Of a DNA stretch of 38,727 nucleotides, positions 9,022 to 19,046 are shown one piece after another (position 1 is the first letter of the stretch; the number at the start of each line of letters is the position of its first letter). The stretch is taken from positions 1 to 38,727 of the forward strand of contig RDXE01000062.1 of assembly GCA_004292755.1 (NCBI GenBank), read 5' to 3'. A model generated the notes under the pieces. It was not told the origin of the DNA. It did no database searches and saw only the letters and a program-made list of their open reading frames with translations. Made by a program: the position numbers and the translations under genes. This DNA comes from Alphaproteobacteria bacterium. Lineage in GTDB: Bacteria; Pseudomonadota; Alphaproteobacteria; Elsterales; Elsteraceae.

Positions 9022-9927
9022 TTAGAGCGTCCACTCAGCCACGGAGTATCCCTGCAAAAACAACAGTCCAGTCAAATCGCCATGGTCAATACGCGCGGCT
9101 GCTGCCGCAGCGACCACGGGTTTCGCGTGATACGCAACACCCAAACCCGCTGCCTGGATCATCGCAAGGTCATTGGCACCATCCCCAACGGCCATGGTTT
9201 CGACAGCAGGGATGCCATGTTGGGCGGCCAACGATTGAAGCGTCTCCAGTTTCGACTCCCGTCCGAATACGGGCTCGCCCACCTTCCCGGTCAGCCGCCC
9301 GTCGGCCTCCAGCAGGGTGTTGGCGCGGTCCAGGGTAAAGCCCACCCAGTCGCGGACAATCGCAGAAAAATAGGTGAAGCCACCCGTGGCCAACGCGGTG
9401 ACGGCGCCATGGGCGCGCATGGTGCGCACCAGTGCCTTCGCGCCGGGCATCAGGCGCATGCCTGCTGCTGTGGTGAGCAGCGCGCCGGTGTCCAGGCCAG
9501 CCAACATGCCGACCCGCTCCCGCAATGCACCAGCGAAGTCCAGCTCCCCCCGCATGGACCGGGTGGTGATTGCCGCTACGGCCTCACCAACCCCGGCGAT
9601 GACGGCCAACTCGTCCAAGGTTTCGCCTTGGAGAATGGTTGAATCCATATCTGCGACCAACAGCCGCTTGCGCCGACCCGCAACTGCCACGACGGCGTGA
9701 TCAATGGGGCGACCCAGCACCTCCGGGCTCAGGCTGACGCGCGCTGCGGTGGCAACAACTGCGGCATCCCCCGTGAACGGCAGGTCCACCGCCTCACCCG
9801 GTGACAGCCAGACGGGCGCGCCGACACTGGCGCCAGTCTGGGCGATCAGGTTGACTGCCGCTGACACCAAGGCAGCATCGAGGGGCGGATGGGTGGGTGG
9901 GGCGATCAGGACGAGGACATGGGTCAT
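9022..9927 (-). CDS. serB: Phosphoserine phosphatase SerB
   Basis: The 301-residue product catalyses the last step of serine synthesis, phosphoserine to serine. The C-terminal HAD domain holds VADMDSTILQGE (nucleophile D93, acid D95), TGGFTYF, the Lys in GRESKLETL and VGDGANDLAMI (D249, D253). The first 80 residues form the ACT-like N-terminal domain seen in proteobacterial SerB. It is divergent from miaA with a short shared upstream region, a gene pair common in alphaproteobacteria. The 279 bp beyond its 3' end hold no gene; only a weak hairpin (8969-8984) is seen there. Confidence 0.97.
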   Translation of the reverse strand: MTHVLVLIAPPTHPPLDAALVSAAVNLIAQTGASVGAPVWLSPGEAVDLPFTGDAAVVATAARVSLSPEVLGRPIDHAVVAVAGRRKRLLVADMDSTILQGETLDELAVIAGVGEAVAAITTRSMRGELDFAGALRERVGMLAGLDTGALLTTAAGMRLMPGAKALVRTMRAHGAVTALATGGFTYFSAIVRDWVGFTLDRANTLLEADGRLTGKVGEPVFGRESKLETLQSLAAQHGIPAVETMAVGDGANDLAMIQAAGLGVAYHAKPVVAAAAAARIDHGDLTGLLFLQGYSVAEWTL

Positions 9928-9978
9928 GGCCGGGCGTCTATGCCGGGCGAGCGCCCCGCTGTCCAGGGTGGTGATGGC

Positions 9979-10911
9979 GTGGTGCAGCCACAGCGGGTGA
10001 TCCCAGCGTTGATCGGGCCAACCGCGTCCGGCAAGTCAGCCCTGGCCCTGGCCTGGGCCGCGCGCACGGGCGGGACAATCCTGAATGTGGATGCCATGCA
10101 GCTCTATCGCGACCTGCGCATCGTGACTGCGCGTCCCGATCAGCAGGAGGAGGCGCAGGCCCCCCATCGCCTCTATGGTGTTCTGGATGGCCGCGAAACA
10201 GCGACGGCTGCCCGGTATCGCGCGCTGGCGACGGCCACGCTGGCGGAGACTGCAGGTCCAGTCCTGTTGGTTGGCGGCACGGGTCTGTACCTGCGGGCCT
10301 TGATGCAGGGGCTCAGCGCCATTCCCACCATCGATCCAGCCCTGCGTGCTGAGGCCGAAGCCCTGCGTGACCGGTTGGGGCCGGAGGGGTTTCATCAAGC
10401 TGTCGCCCGCTTCGATCCGGCCCTTGCAGCCCGCCGCCCGATCGGGGACCGCCAACGCTTGGTCCGCGGGTGGGAGGTGTATCACGGGACCGGTCGCAGC
10501 TTGACTGACTGGCAGTGCGAGCCGCCGGATGGGCCACCGCCGGGCGTCGAGATTCGACCCGTGGTGATCGATCCACCGCGTCCCTGGCTCTATGACCGCA
10601 TTGATCGCCGCTTCCACGCCATGGTCGCGGCTGGGGCTGTGGAGGAGGTCCGTGCGGTCGAGCACCTGCCGGTCGATGCGCCGTTGCGCAAAGCCGTGGG
10701 CGTGCCGGAACTCTTGGGCGTCCTGGCAGGGGTCTGGTCATTGGAGGCAGGGATCGCCAAAGCGCAGCAAGCGAGCCGCCACTATGCCAAACGCCAAACC
10801 ACGTGGTGTCGGACCCAGCTGGCTCAGGCACCGCGTGTTTTTGCGCAAGATTATTGCGCACAATGCGACGAAATGTTTGCGATTCTTGACGGACTCCCAT
10901 TGACCCGGTGA
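9979..10911 (+). CDS. miaA: tRNA dimethylallyltransferase MiaA
   Basis: The enzyme adds an isopentenyl group to A37 of tRNAs that read codons starting with U. Visible motifs are the P-loop GPTASGKS (residues 13-20 from this start), NVDAMQLYRDL with the catalytic Asp, the VGGTGLYLRAL segment, RRPIGDRQRLVR, and the C-terminal SRHYAKRQTTW motif. GTG 9979 is chosen because the protein then begins just before the P-loop, as relatives do, with AGGGTGG 7 nt upstream. An in-frame ATG at 9940 would add 13 residues and has no ribosome site. It is divergent from serB and followed by ilvB on the same strand. Confidence 0.96.
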   Translation: MVQPQRVIPALIGPTASGKSALALAWAARTGGTILNVDAMQLYRDLRIVTARPDQQEEAQAPHRLYGVLDGRETATAARYRALATATLAETAGPVLLVGGTGLYLRALMQGLSAIPTIDPALRAEAEALRDRLGPEGFHQAVARFDPALAARRPIGDRQRLVRGWEVYHGTGRSLTDWQCEPPDGPPPGVEIRPVVIDPPRPWLYDRIDRRFHAMVAAGAVEEVRAVEHLPVDAPLRKAVGVPELLGVLAGVWSLEAGIAKAQQASRHYAKRQTTWCRTQLAQAPRVFAQDYCAQCDEMFAILDGLPLTR

Positions 10912-10978
10912 GGCGTGATGCCTAGGGTGGCCGTCCCGCGCGCGGCATAACCTCCGCCGCGCGATGACCTTCTTATCG

Positions 10979-10996
10979 CCTACAGCGTCCTGTAGG
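10979..10996 (+). promoter_or_regulatory. Hairpin at the ilvB ribosome site
   Basis: CCTACAG and CTGTAGG pair as a perfect 7-bp stem around the loop CGTC. The right arm overlaps the AGGA (10994-10997) that could serve the ATG at 11002. In the RNA it could hide that ribosome site; as DNA it could be an operator. No leader peptide with Ile, Leu or Val codons is seen in this short gap. Confidence 0.45.
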
Positions 10997-11013
10997 ATGT
11001 GATGGAGCCGATG

Positions 11014-12810
11014 ATGACCGCAGTGATCGCCCCCGAGGCCCCGGCCACCAGCGCCACCCGCACCATGACGGGTGCGGAAATGGTAATGCAGGCGCTGAAG
11101 GATCAGGGGGTTGAGGTTATTTTCGGCTATCCGGGAGGGGCGGTCCTTCCAATTTATGACGCGCTGTTCAAGCAGAACTTCGTACGCCACATCCTGGTAC
11201 GCCACGAGCAAGCAGCGGTGCATGCAGCCGAAGGCTATGCCCGTTCGACCGGCAAGGTGGGTGTGGTGCTGGTCACCTCCGGCCCTGGTGCTACCAATGC
11301 CGTGACGGGGTTGACCGACGCGTTGATGGATTCGATCCCACTGGTTTGCTTGACTGGGCAGGTTCCAACGCACCTGATCGGCAATGATGCGTTTCAGGAG
11401 TGCGACACCACGGGCATCACCCGTCCCTGCACCAAGCATAACTATCTGGTGAAGCGGATTGAGGATCTGCCGCGCGTGCTGCATGAGGCGTTCACCGTTG
11501 CCTCCTCCGGGCGCCCAGGTCCCGTGGTGATCGACCTGCCGAAGGATATTCAGTTCGCAACGGGACCGTATGAGAGCCTGGTGGGCCGCGCGCACCCAAC
11601 CTACCGCCCGCGCCTGGATGCCGAGGATGCGCTGATCGATCAGGCGCTGGACCATTTGGTGCGGGCCGAGCGCCCGATCATCTATGGCGGCGGCGGCATC
11701 ATCAATGCTGGTCCCGAGGCATCGGAGGCCTTGAAGGAGTTCGTTCGGCTGACTGGCTTCCCCTGCACCTTGACCCTGATGGGTCTGGGCGCTTACCCAG
11801 CCAGCGACAAGCAATTCCTCGGCATGTTGGGGATGCATGGCACCTATGAGGCCAACCTCGCCATGCATCACTGCGACGTCATGCTGAATGTTGGCGCGCG
11901 CTTTGATGATCGGGTAACCGGCAAGCTCACGGCGTTCTCGCCGAACTCCACCAAAATTCATGTCGATATCGATCCGTCCTCGATCAACAAAAATGTGCGC
12001 GTCGATCTGCCGATCATCGGCGACGCGGGACGGGTGTTGCGCCGGATGGTGGCGCGCTGGCGGGAGCGGGGTTTGTCCGCTCGCACGGACGCGCTGCCCT
12101 TGTGGTGGGGTCAAATCGAAGAATGGCGTCGGCGCGACTGTCTGTCTTATCGGCGGTCTGACAGCATCATCAAGCCGCAATACGCGATTCAGCGTCTGTT
12201 TGAAAAGACGAAGGACCGCAACGTGTTCATCACCACGGAAGTGGGTCAGCACCAGATGTGGGCGGCTCAGTTCTTCGGCTTTGACAAGCCAAATCGGTGG
12301 ATGACCTCCGGCGGTTTGGGGACCATGGGTTATGGTCTGCCAGCAGCAATGGGTACCCAGATTGCCCACCCCGGTGCCACCGTGATCGACATCGCGGGTG
12401 AGGCATCGATCCTGATGAACATTCAGGAGCTATCAACGCTTGTGCAGTACCGCCTGCCGGTCAAGGTGTTCATCTTGAACAACCGCTGGATGGGCATGGT
12501 CCGCCAGTGGCAGGAGCTTCTGCATGGCAGCCGCTATTCGGAAAGCTATTCCGAGGCACTGCCTGACTTCATCAAGCTGGCGGACGCCTTCGGCGCGACG
12601 GGCTTGCGGGCGACCAACCCGGCGGAGCTGGAAACCGTGATCGACACCATGCTGGCCACCGATGGCCCCGTGGTGTGCGACATTGCGGTGGATGAAAAGG
12701 AAAACTGCTTCCCGATGATCCCGTCGGGTGCTGGGCACCACGAGATGCTGCTGGGGCCGGAGGACAAGGCCGATCCCGTTGCGACCGAGGAAGGCATGGT
12801 CCTGGTCTAA
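11014..12810 (+). CDS. ilvB: Acetolactate synthase, large (catalytic) subunit
   Basis: The 598-residue product makes acetolactate or acetohydroxybutyrate from pyruvate, with thiamine diphosphate and FAD, at the start of the valine, leucine and isoleucine pathways. It has IFGYPGGAVLPIYDAL, the catalytic Glu in RHEQAAVHAAEGYAR (E65 from this start), the central FAD domain with MGLGAYP and GARFDDRVTGK, and the C-terminal AGEASILMN segment. This is the alphaproteobacterial variant of the usual GDGS thiamine-binding motif. Start choice is open: ATG 11014 has GGAG 6 nt upstream, while ATG 11002 and 11011 are alternatives. ilvN and ilvC follow. Confidence 0.97.
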   Translation: MTAVIAPEAPATSATRTMTGAEMVMQALKDQGVEVIFGYPGGAVLPIYDALFKQNFVRHILVRHEQAAVHAAEGYARSTGKVGVVLVTSGPGATNAVTGLTDALMDSIPLVCLTGQVPTHLIGNDAFQECDTTGITRPCTKHNYLVKRIEDLPRVLHEAFTVASSGRPGPVVIDLPKDIQFATGPYESLVGRAHPTYRPRLDAEDALIDQALDHLVRAERPIIYGGGGIINAGPEASEALKEFVRLTGFPCTLTLMGLGAYPASDKQFLGMLGMHGTYEANLAMHHCDVMLNVGARFDDRVTGKLTAFSPNSTKIHVDIDPSSINKNVRVDLPIIGDAGRVLRRMVARWRERGLSARTDALPLWWGQIEEWRRRDCLSYRRSDSIIKPQYAIQRLFEKTKDRNVFITTEVGQHQMWAAQFFGFDKPNRWMTSGGLGTMGYGLPAAMGTQIAHPGATVIDIAGEASILMNIQELSTLVQYRLPVKVFILNNRWMGMVRQWQELLHGSRYSESYSEALPDFIKLADAFGATGLRATNPAELETVIDTMLATDGPVVCDIAVDEKENCFPMIPSGAGHHEMLLGPEDKADPVATEEGMVLV

Positions 12811-12825
12811 CGGATCATCCCCCCC

Positions 12826-12851
12826 GCCTGCTGACCCCGCCTGCTGACCCC
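12826..12851 (+). repeat. Perfect tandem repeat, 2 x 13 bp
   Basis: GCCTGCTGACCCC occurs twice in direct succession in the 88-bp gap between ilvB and ilvN. It probably arose by slippage. No role is evident. Confidence 0.9.
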
Positions 12852-12898
12852 GGCGTGTTCGCCCCGGTTCCGGGCTTCGGTATTGGAGAGTTGCTGTC

Positions 12899-14615
<1,717 letters not shown>

Positions 14616-14627
14616 GCACCGGCGGTC

Positions 14628-14651
14628 GGGGCGGAGGGCAGCCTCCGCCCC
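14628..14651 (+). terminator. Terminator-like hairpin after ilvC
   Basis: A perfect 10-bp stem GGGGCGGAGG/CCTCCGCCCC has the loop GCAG. It is followed by ATCGCTGTCTT, a weak T-run. It sits 12 bp after the ilvC stop and probably ends the ilv transcript. Confidence 0.65.
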
Positions 14652-14745
14652 ATCGCTGTCTTGAGCGGGTGGAAGGGCTGGCTGCGGCGCGACGTTGGAA
14701 GCCCTGGCCTCAAACCCCACCCGCGCGTAGGCTGCCGCTCCTGTG

Positions 14746-16827
14746 ATGCAGCGCATTGGGTCAATCCTGGCAGGTTTGAGTCTTTGGATGTTGGCGTGCC
14801 TCCTGATCGGTGGGGCGGCCAGCGCCAATCCCGTGCGCACGCCCCATGTCACCGCGACCCTGGAGGCCGAGGTGGCAACGGTGGTGCCGGGGCAGCCGTT
14901 CCGCGCCGGTTTGCGGCTGGAGATGAAGCCCGGCTGGCACACCTATTGGCAGAACCCCGGCGATAGTGGCCTTGCCACGGAGATTGAGTGGCTGCTGCCG
15001 CCCGGCGTGACCGCGGGTGCAATCCAATGGCCCGCACCGCACCGCTATCCGTTCGGTCCGCTGGTCAACCACGGCTATAGCGGCGAGGTGCTGCTGCCGG
15101 TTTCCATCACTGTGCCCAGCACTGGCCTTGGGGCGCGCGTGCGCCTCCAGGCAGAGGCGCGCTGGCTGGTGTGTGAGCAAATCTGCGTGCCGGAAGAGGC
15201 GACGCTGGTGCTAGACCTGCCGGTTGGCCCCATCGCCTATGCAGCGCTGCCCGAGACCATGGCGCGGTTTGCCGCCGCCGATGCCGCCCAGCCGCGCCCC
15301 AACCCGTGGGCTGTGACGGCCGAGCGTGCGGGCGACCGGCTGCGGGTGGTGCTGGCGGCAGGTCTGGCCCCTGGTCCAACGCCAGAGGGGCATCTGTTCG
15401 CCCTTGACCCCCAACGCCTGCAGCATGCAGCCCCCCAGCGGGTGCTGCGGCAAGCCGATGGCGCACTGGTGGTGGAGGTGCGCCTCGCGACCCAAGACCC
15501 GAGCCCGTTTGAGGCCGTGCTGGCGCTGACCCAAGCCAATGGGGGAGAGGTGCGGCGCGACGCCCTGGCGCTGACTGTACCGGTTCCACTGGTCACCAGC
15601 GGTGGCGGGGAGGGTGTTGGCTTGGCTCTCGCCCTGCTGCTCGCGCTGGCGGGCGGGGTGATCTTGAATTTGATGCCGTGCGTGTTCCCGGTGCTGTCGA
15701 TCAAGGCGCTGGGTCTGGCGGCGCACAGTGCCGACCGGGCTTCCGCGCGTCGTCATGGTCTGGCCTATGCAGCAGGTGTTGCCCTGACCTTTGCACTGCT
15801 GGGTGGGCTGCTGGGTGCCATCCAGGCTGCGGGTGGGGCGATTGGCTGGGGGTTCCAGTTCCAATCACCGCTGTTTGTGCTGGTGATGGCCTGGGTGATG
15901 GTGGCCGTTGGCTTCAGCCTGCTTGGCTGGCTGGAGGTGGGTGGCCGGATTGCGGGCGTCGGGCAGTCCTGGACCCAGCGTCAGGGCCTGCTGGGCTCAG
16001 CTGCGACGGGTGCCCTCGCTGTGGTGGTTGCTACCCCCTGCACGGCGCCATTCATGGGGGCAGCGCTTGGCTGGGGATTGGCTCAGCCCTGGCCCGTGGC
16101 GATGCTGGTGCTGCAAGCCCTAGGGCTTGGCCTCTCGCTGCCCTATCTGGTGATCAGTGCGGTGCCCGGTGCCCTTCGTCTGCTGCCGCGGCCCGGTGTG
16201 TGGATGGTGCAGGTGAAGCAAGCGCTGGCATTTCCGATGTTCGCCAGCGCGGTGTGGTTGATCTGGGTATTGGCGCGCCAGACTGGTGCTGATGGTGTGC
16301 TGGCGGCGTTGATTGGCGTGGTCGCACTCGGCTGGCTCAGCTGGGTTCGCGTGGCTGGCACTGGCGACCGGCGCTGGCTCGCCCTGGTGGCGGTGCTGCC
16401 AGGCCTCACCGGGCTGGCGATCGCCCTGTGGATGACGGCGCAGCCCACGGCCCCGCACGCGGCAGCCTCCCCCAGCCACACCCGCACCCCTTGGTCCGAC
16501 GCCGCCGTTGCCAGCGCCCAGGCCGAGGGCCGGGTGGTGTTCGTCAACGCCACGGCCGACTGGTGCATCACCTGCCTCGTCAACGAACGCGGCGCGCTCG
16601 CCGCCCCAGCCGTGACCGATGCCTTCACCCGCAGCGGTGTGGTGACCCTCACGGCCGACTGGACCCGCCCCGATTCGACGATAACCGCCCTGCTGCGCCG
16701 CCATGACAGGGCCGGTGTGCCGCTGTACCTGCTGTATCCCCCACATCCGGGCGCCACACCGGAGGTGTTGCCGCAAGTGCTGACTCCAGGCACCTTACTG
16801 GAGGCTCTTGCGCGGGTGCGGGGGTAG
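14746..16827 (+). CDS. DsbD/ScsB-family protein-disulfide reductase
   Basis: The 693-residue product has the three-part DsbD layout for carrying electrons across the inner membrane to periplasmic disulfides. After a signal peptide (residues 1-28) comes a large periplasmic domain with C143 and C147 (CEQIC). From about residue 285 there is a membrane domain with the two redox cysteines in LMPCVFP (C312) and ATPCTAPF (C432). The C-terminal thioredoxin domain has W606-C607-I-T-C610. The large N-terminal domain and size resemble ScsB rather than E. coli DsbD. ATG 14746 directly follows an in-frame GTG; no clear ribosome site. The defence module begins 46 bp after its stop. Confidence 0.92.
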   Translation: MQRIGSILAGLSLWMLACLLIGGAASANPVRTPHVTATLEAEVATVVPGQPFRAGLRLEMKPGWHTYWQNPGDSGLATEIEWLLPPGVTAGAIQWPAPHRYPFGPLVNHGYSGEVLLPVSITVPSTGLGARVRLQAEARWLVCEQICVPEEATLVLDLPVGPIAYAALPETMARFAAADAAQPRPNPWAVTAERAGDRLRVVLAAGLAPGPTPEGHLFALDPQRLQHAAPQRVLRQADGALVVEVRLATQDPSPFEAVLALTQANGGEVRRDALALTVPVPLVTSGGGEGVGLALALLLALAGGVILNLMPCVFPVLSIKALGLAAHSADRASARRHGLAYAAGVALTFALLGGLLGAIQAAGGAIGWGFQFQSPLFVLVMAWVMVAVGFSLLGWLEVGGRIAGVGQSWTQRQGLLGSAATGALAVVVATPCTAPFMGAALGWGLAQPWPVAMLVLQALGLGLSLPYLVISAVPGALRLLPRPGVWMVQVKQALAFPMFASAVWLIWVLARQTGADGVLAALIGVVALGWLSWVRVAGTGDRRWLALVAVLPGLTGLAIALWMTAQPTAPHAAASPSHTRTPWSDAAVASAQAEGRVVFVNATADWCITCLVNERGALAAPAVTDAFTRSGVVTLTADWTRPDSTITALLRRHDRAGVPLYLLYPPHPGATPEVLPQVLTPGTLLEALARVRG

Positions 16828-16873
16828 GGGGATTTGCCAGCATCTCCGTAAAGAAAAATGGGGTAGGTACGGA

Positions 16874-18244
16874 ATGTACGTCAGAAGTTTGATCCTTGAA
16901 AACTATAAATGCTTCGATATTGAAGCCATTAGTTTCAGCGTCCCTAAAAGAAATACCAATGATGCGTCAGTCAATAATTACACTTTGATCGTGGGAGATA
17001 ATAGATCTGGAAAGAGTGCAATCCTAAAAGCCATTGCATTCAATGCAATATGTCCAATACTTTCTGGGAGTGGATTTCGTCCGGTATTTCTCTCAAGGAA
17101 CAAGGCTGTCAAATCTTCCGAAAGAGTTGACAGTGACATGTTAGTAGGGGCAGTCAAAGGAACCTACCTTCTTTCAGAAAGTGAGTTAGATATTGAATTT
17201 GCGCAGAGACAAGCTTTTGTGAAGCACATTCAAAAAGTGGTTGATGTGAAATTCGATCCGGCGAAAATTCCCTCTATGTTAGGCTTTGCAGTAGATTTTC
17301 AACGTATCGTAACGTCAAGTCAAGAAAAATTGAACTATTTTATCGTTAATCCTTTCGAACAAATTACCTTCTTTGAAGACGTAATCTCAAAAATTGGAGT
17401 CAAAGACTTCTTTGAGAACTTCCGATATGAAGAGCATCTGGCGAATTCTGTGCTATTTGGAGAGTTCTCTCCTTATTGCTTCGTTGCTGGATACCACCCC
17501 AGCCGCAGAATTGAGCTTGCAGAGTGGAATGCAGCAGCGATGAACCGCCAACGAGGAATTCGGTACCAACGGGTGGCGGGGTTATTTGAGGAACAGGTCT
17601 CCTTGCGTCCGCTCACCGGTTGGTTCCAAACCCTTTCCAAACAGCGGCAGCAGGAAGTAGAGCACTTGTTGGCATCCCTTTTGGGGGGCAAGCCGATCAG
17701 ATTAACGGAAGCGCCGCAACGGGACATCTATGTGGATTTGGGCGACGGCCCCCTTCCGTTCAGTGTTCTGTCCGATGGCTATCGCGCCTTCCTTGCCTGG
17801 ACGACGGATTTGATTGGGCAGATGTGTGATGTGATCCCGGACACCATGGCCTTGACCGACATGACCGGCATTGTCCTGATCGATGAGATTGATGCCCACC
17901 TGCACCCGAAGTGGCAGCGCCGGGTGGTTCAGGATGTAACGCGCACATTCCCGAATTTGCAGTTCATCGCCACCACACACTCTCCCCTGGTGGCGGGCAC
18001 TGTTCACCCGGAGAATGTGCTGGTCACCGAACTACAAGACGATGGCACCGCCACCGTTCGCCGCGGCACCGAGGCCCTGATTGGGCGCAGTGCCAATGAA
18101 ATCTTGCTCAGCAGTTACTTTGGCTTGGACTCCACACGCTCTGGCCCGGTGGCGGAGGAGATCACCAAACTGCTGCGCCAAGCGACGGACGGCGATCAGG
18201 ATGCCGCCTTGAAGGCCATGCGCCTGCTGGCTGGTCGTGAGTAA
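16874..18244 (+). CDS. Septu PtuA-like ABC-type ATPase
   Basis: The 456-residue product is an SMC/RecF-like ATPase. It has Walker A GDNRSGKS (41-48), an ABC signature in VLSDGYRAF (L299-G302), Walker B VLIDEIDAHLHP (D337, E338) and a switch His in ATTHSPL (H369). A large helical insert fills the middle. With an HNH nuclease encoded 6 bp downstream it matches the PtuA-PtuB pair of Septu anti-phage defence, where the ATPase is thought to control the nuclease. ATG 16874 begins the conserved MYVRSLILENYKCF strand. Base composition changes inside the gene: about 40% GC to roughly 17,500, then near 60%. Related ATPase-HNH modules cannot be excluded. Confidence 0.85.
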   Translation: MYVRSLILENYKCFDIEAISFSVPKRNTNDASVNNYTLIVGDNRSGKSAILKAIAFNAICPILSGSGFRPVFLSRNKAVKSSERVDSDMLVGAVKGTYLLSESELDIEFAQRQAFVKHIQKVVDVKFDPAKIPSMLGFAVDFQRIVTSSQEKLNYFIVNPFEQITFFEDVISKIGVKDFFENFRYEEHLANSVLFGEFSPYCFVAGYHPSRRIELAEWNAAAMNRQRGIRYQRVAGLFEEQVSLRPLTGWFQTLSKQRQQEVEHLLASLLGGKPIRLTEAPQRDIYVDLGDGPLPFSVLSDGYRAFLAWTTDLIGQMCDVIPDTMALTDMTGIVLIDEIDAHLHPKWQRRVVQDVTRTFPNLQFIATTHSPLVAGTVHPENVLVTELQDDGTATVRRGTEALIGRSANEILLSSYFGLDSTRSGPVAEEITKLLRQATDGDQDAALKAMRLLAGRE

Positions 18245-18250
18245 ACCAGC

Positions 18251-19042
18251 ATGCGTGCCCTCAAGTGCTCCCGCGTTGAGGTGGAAGCCAAGATCAACGC
18301 TGCGGTTCCAACTTGGCTGAACCGCGCTGCGAACCAGACCAGAGCGAACCTTGCTGATGGTAGGATCATTTCAGATAGCCCGGACTGGTCGAAGATCAAG
18401 GCTATCCTGCTTGAGGAGCAGCATGGTCTGTGCGCGTATTGTGAAACGAAGCTCTCGCTTGAACAGTCAGAAATTGATCATTTCAGACCAAAAAAAGGGA
18501 AAGAGACATCAAGGAGTGACTATCAAAACTACAACAACAGCGCAGGTTATTACTGGCTGAGCCATGATATTGGAAACTATTGCGTATCTTGCCATGACTG
18601 TAATTCTATACACAAGAAAACGAAGTTCCCAATACGGGGAAACAGGGCCCCGGTAGGGACGGTGCCAGAACTCATGGGAAGCGAAGAGCCAGCACTAATC
18701 AATCCACTCTGGGATTGGGAGGACGATCCAGCGGCCTACATATCCTTCTTCGGCCCAACTATTCACAGTCAAGGCAGTGGCAATCATAAACAACGGGCTC
18801 AGATTATCGTCGATCTGTTCGCACTGGACAAAAGAGAGGATTTAATTGACCAGCGGATGGTTCAAATCTCCTTCTGGTACTGGGAGTTAAGGGCGAACCC
18901 AGCATCGCGTCCACGACCGGGGTCGGAGCACATAAGCTGCGTCAGCGCATTCCTGGCTCTTTGGCAGTCCAACCGCGCTCAGGCCGAAATGATCGGGGAC
19001 TTGGCCTACCAGTATGTTCGCAACCAGAACGTTGCCGAGTGA
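18251..19042 (+). CDS. Septu PtuB-like HNH endonuclease
   Basis: The 263-residue product carries an HNH nuclease core: a zinc pair CAYC (C61, C64), the His of the first motif in SEIDHFRPKKG (H77), then CVSCHDCNSIHKKTKF with a second zinc pair (C114, C117) and N118. This is the arrangement of PtuB-type nucleases, which cut DNA or tRNA in Septu and retron-associated systems. It starts 6 bp after the ATPase gene and ends 4 bp before the converging kinase stop. GC is about 57% at both ends and below 50% in the middle (about 18,350-18,900). The target cannot be told from sequence. Confidence 0.85.
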   Translation: MRALKCSRVEVEAKINAAVPTWLNRAANQTRANLADGRIISDSPDWSKIKAILLEEQHGLCAYCETKLSLEQSEIDHFRPKKGKETSRSDYQNYNNSAGYYWLSHDIGNYCVSCHDCNSIHKKTKFPIRGNRAPVGTVPELMGSEEPALINPLWDWEDDPAAYISFFGPTIHSQGSGNHKQRAQIIVDLFALDKREDLIDQRMVQISFWYWELRANPASRPRPGSEHISCVSAFLALWQSNRAQAEMIGDLAYQYVRNQNVAE

Positions 19043-19046
19043 TGCC

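Noticed and set aside
10738-12369. 543-codon open frame antisense to miaA end and ilvB
   Set aside because: Mirror frame of real genes with unrecognisable, His/Arg/Gln-rich product.
16828-16873. Search for repeats at the ends of the Septu-like module
   Set aside because: No direct or inverted repeat shared by this gap and the 19,040 region was found, so no mobile-element limits are claimed there.
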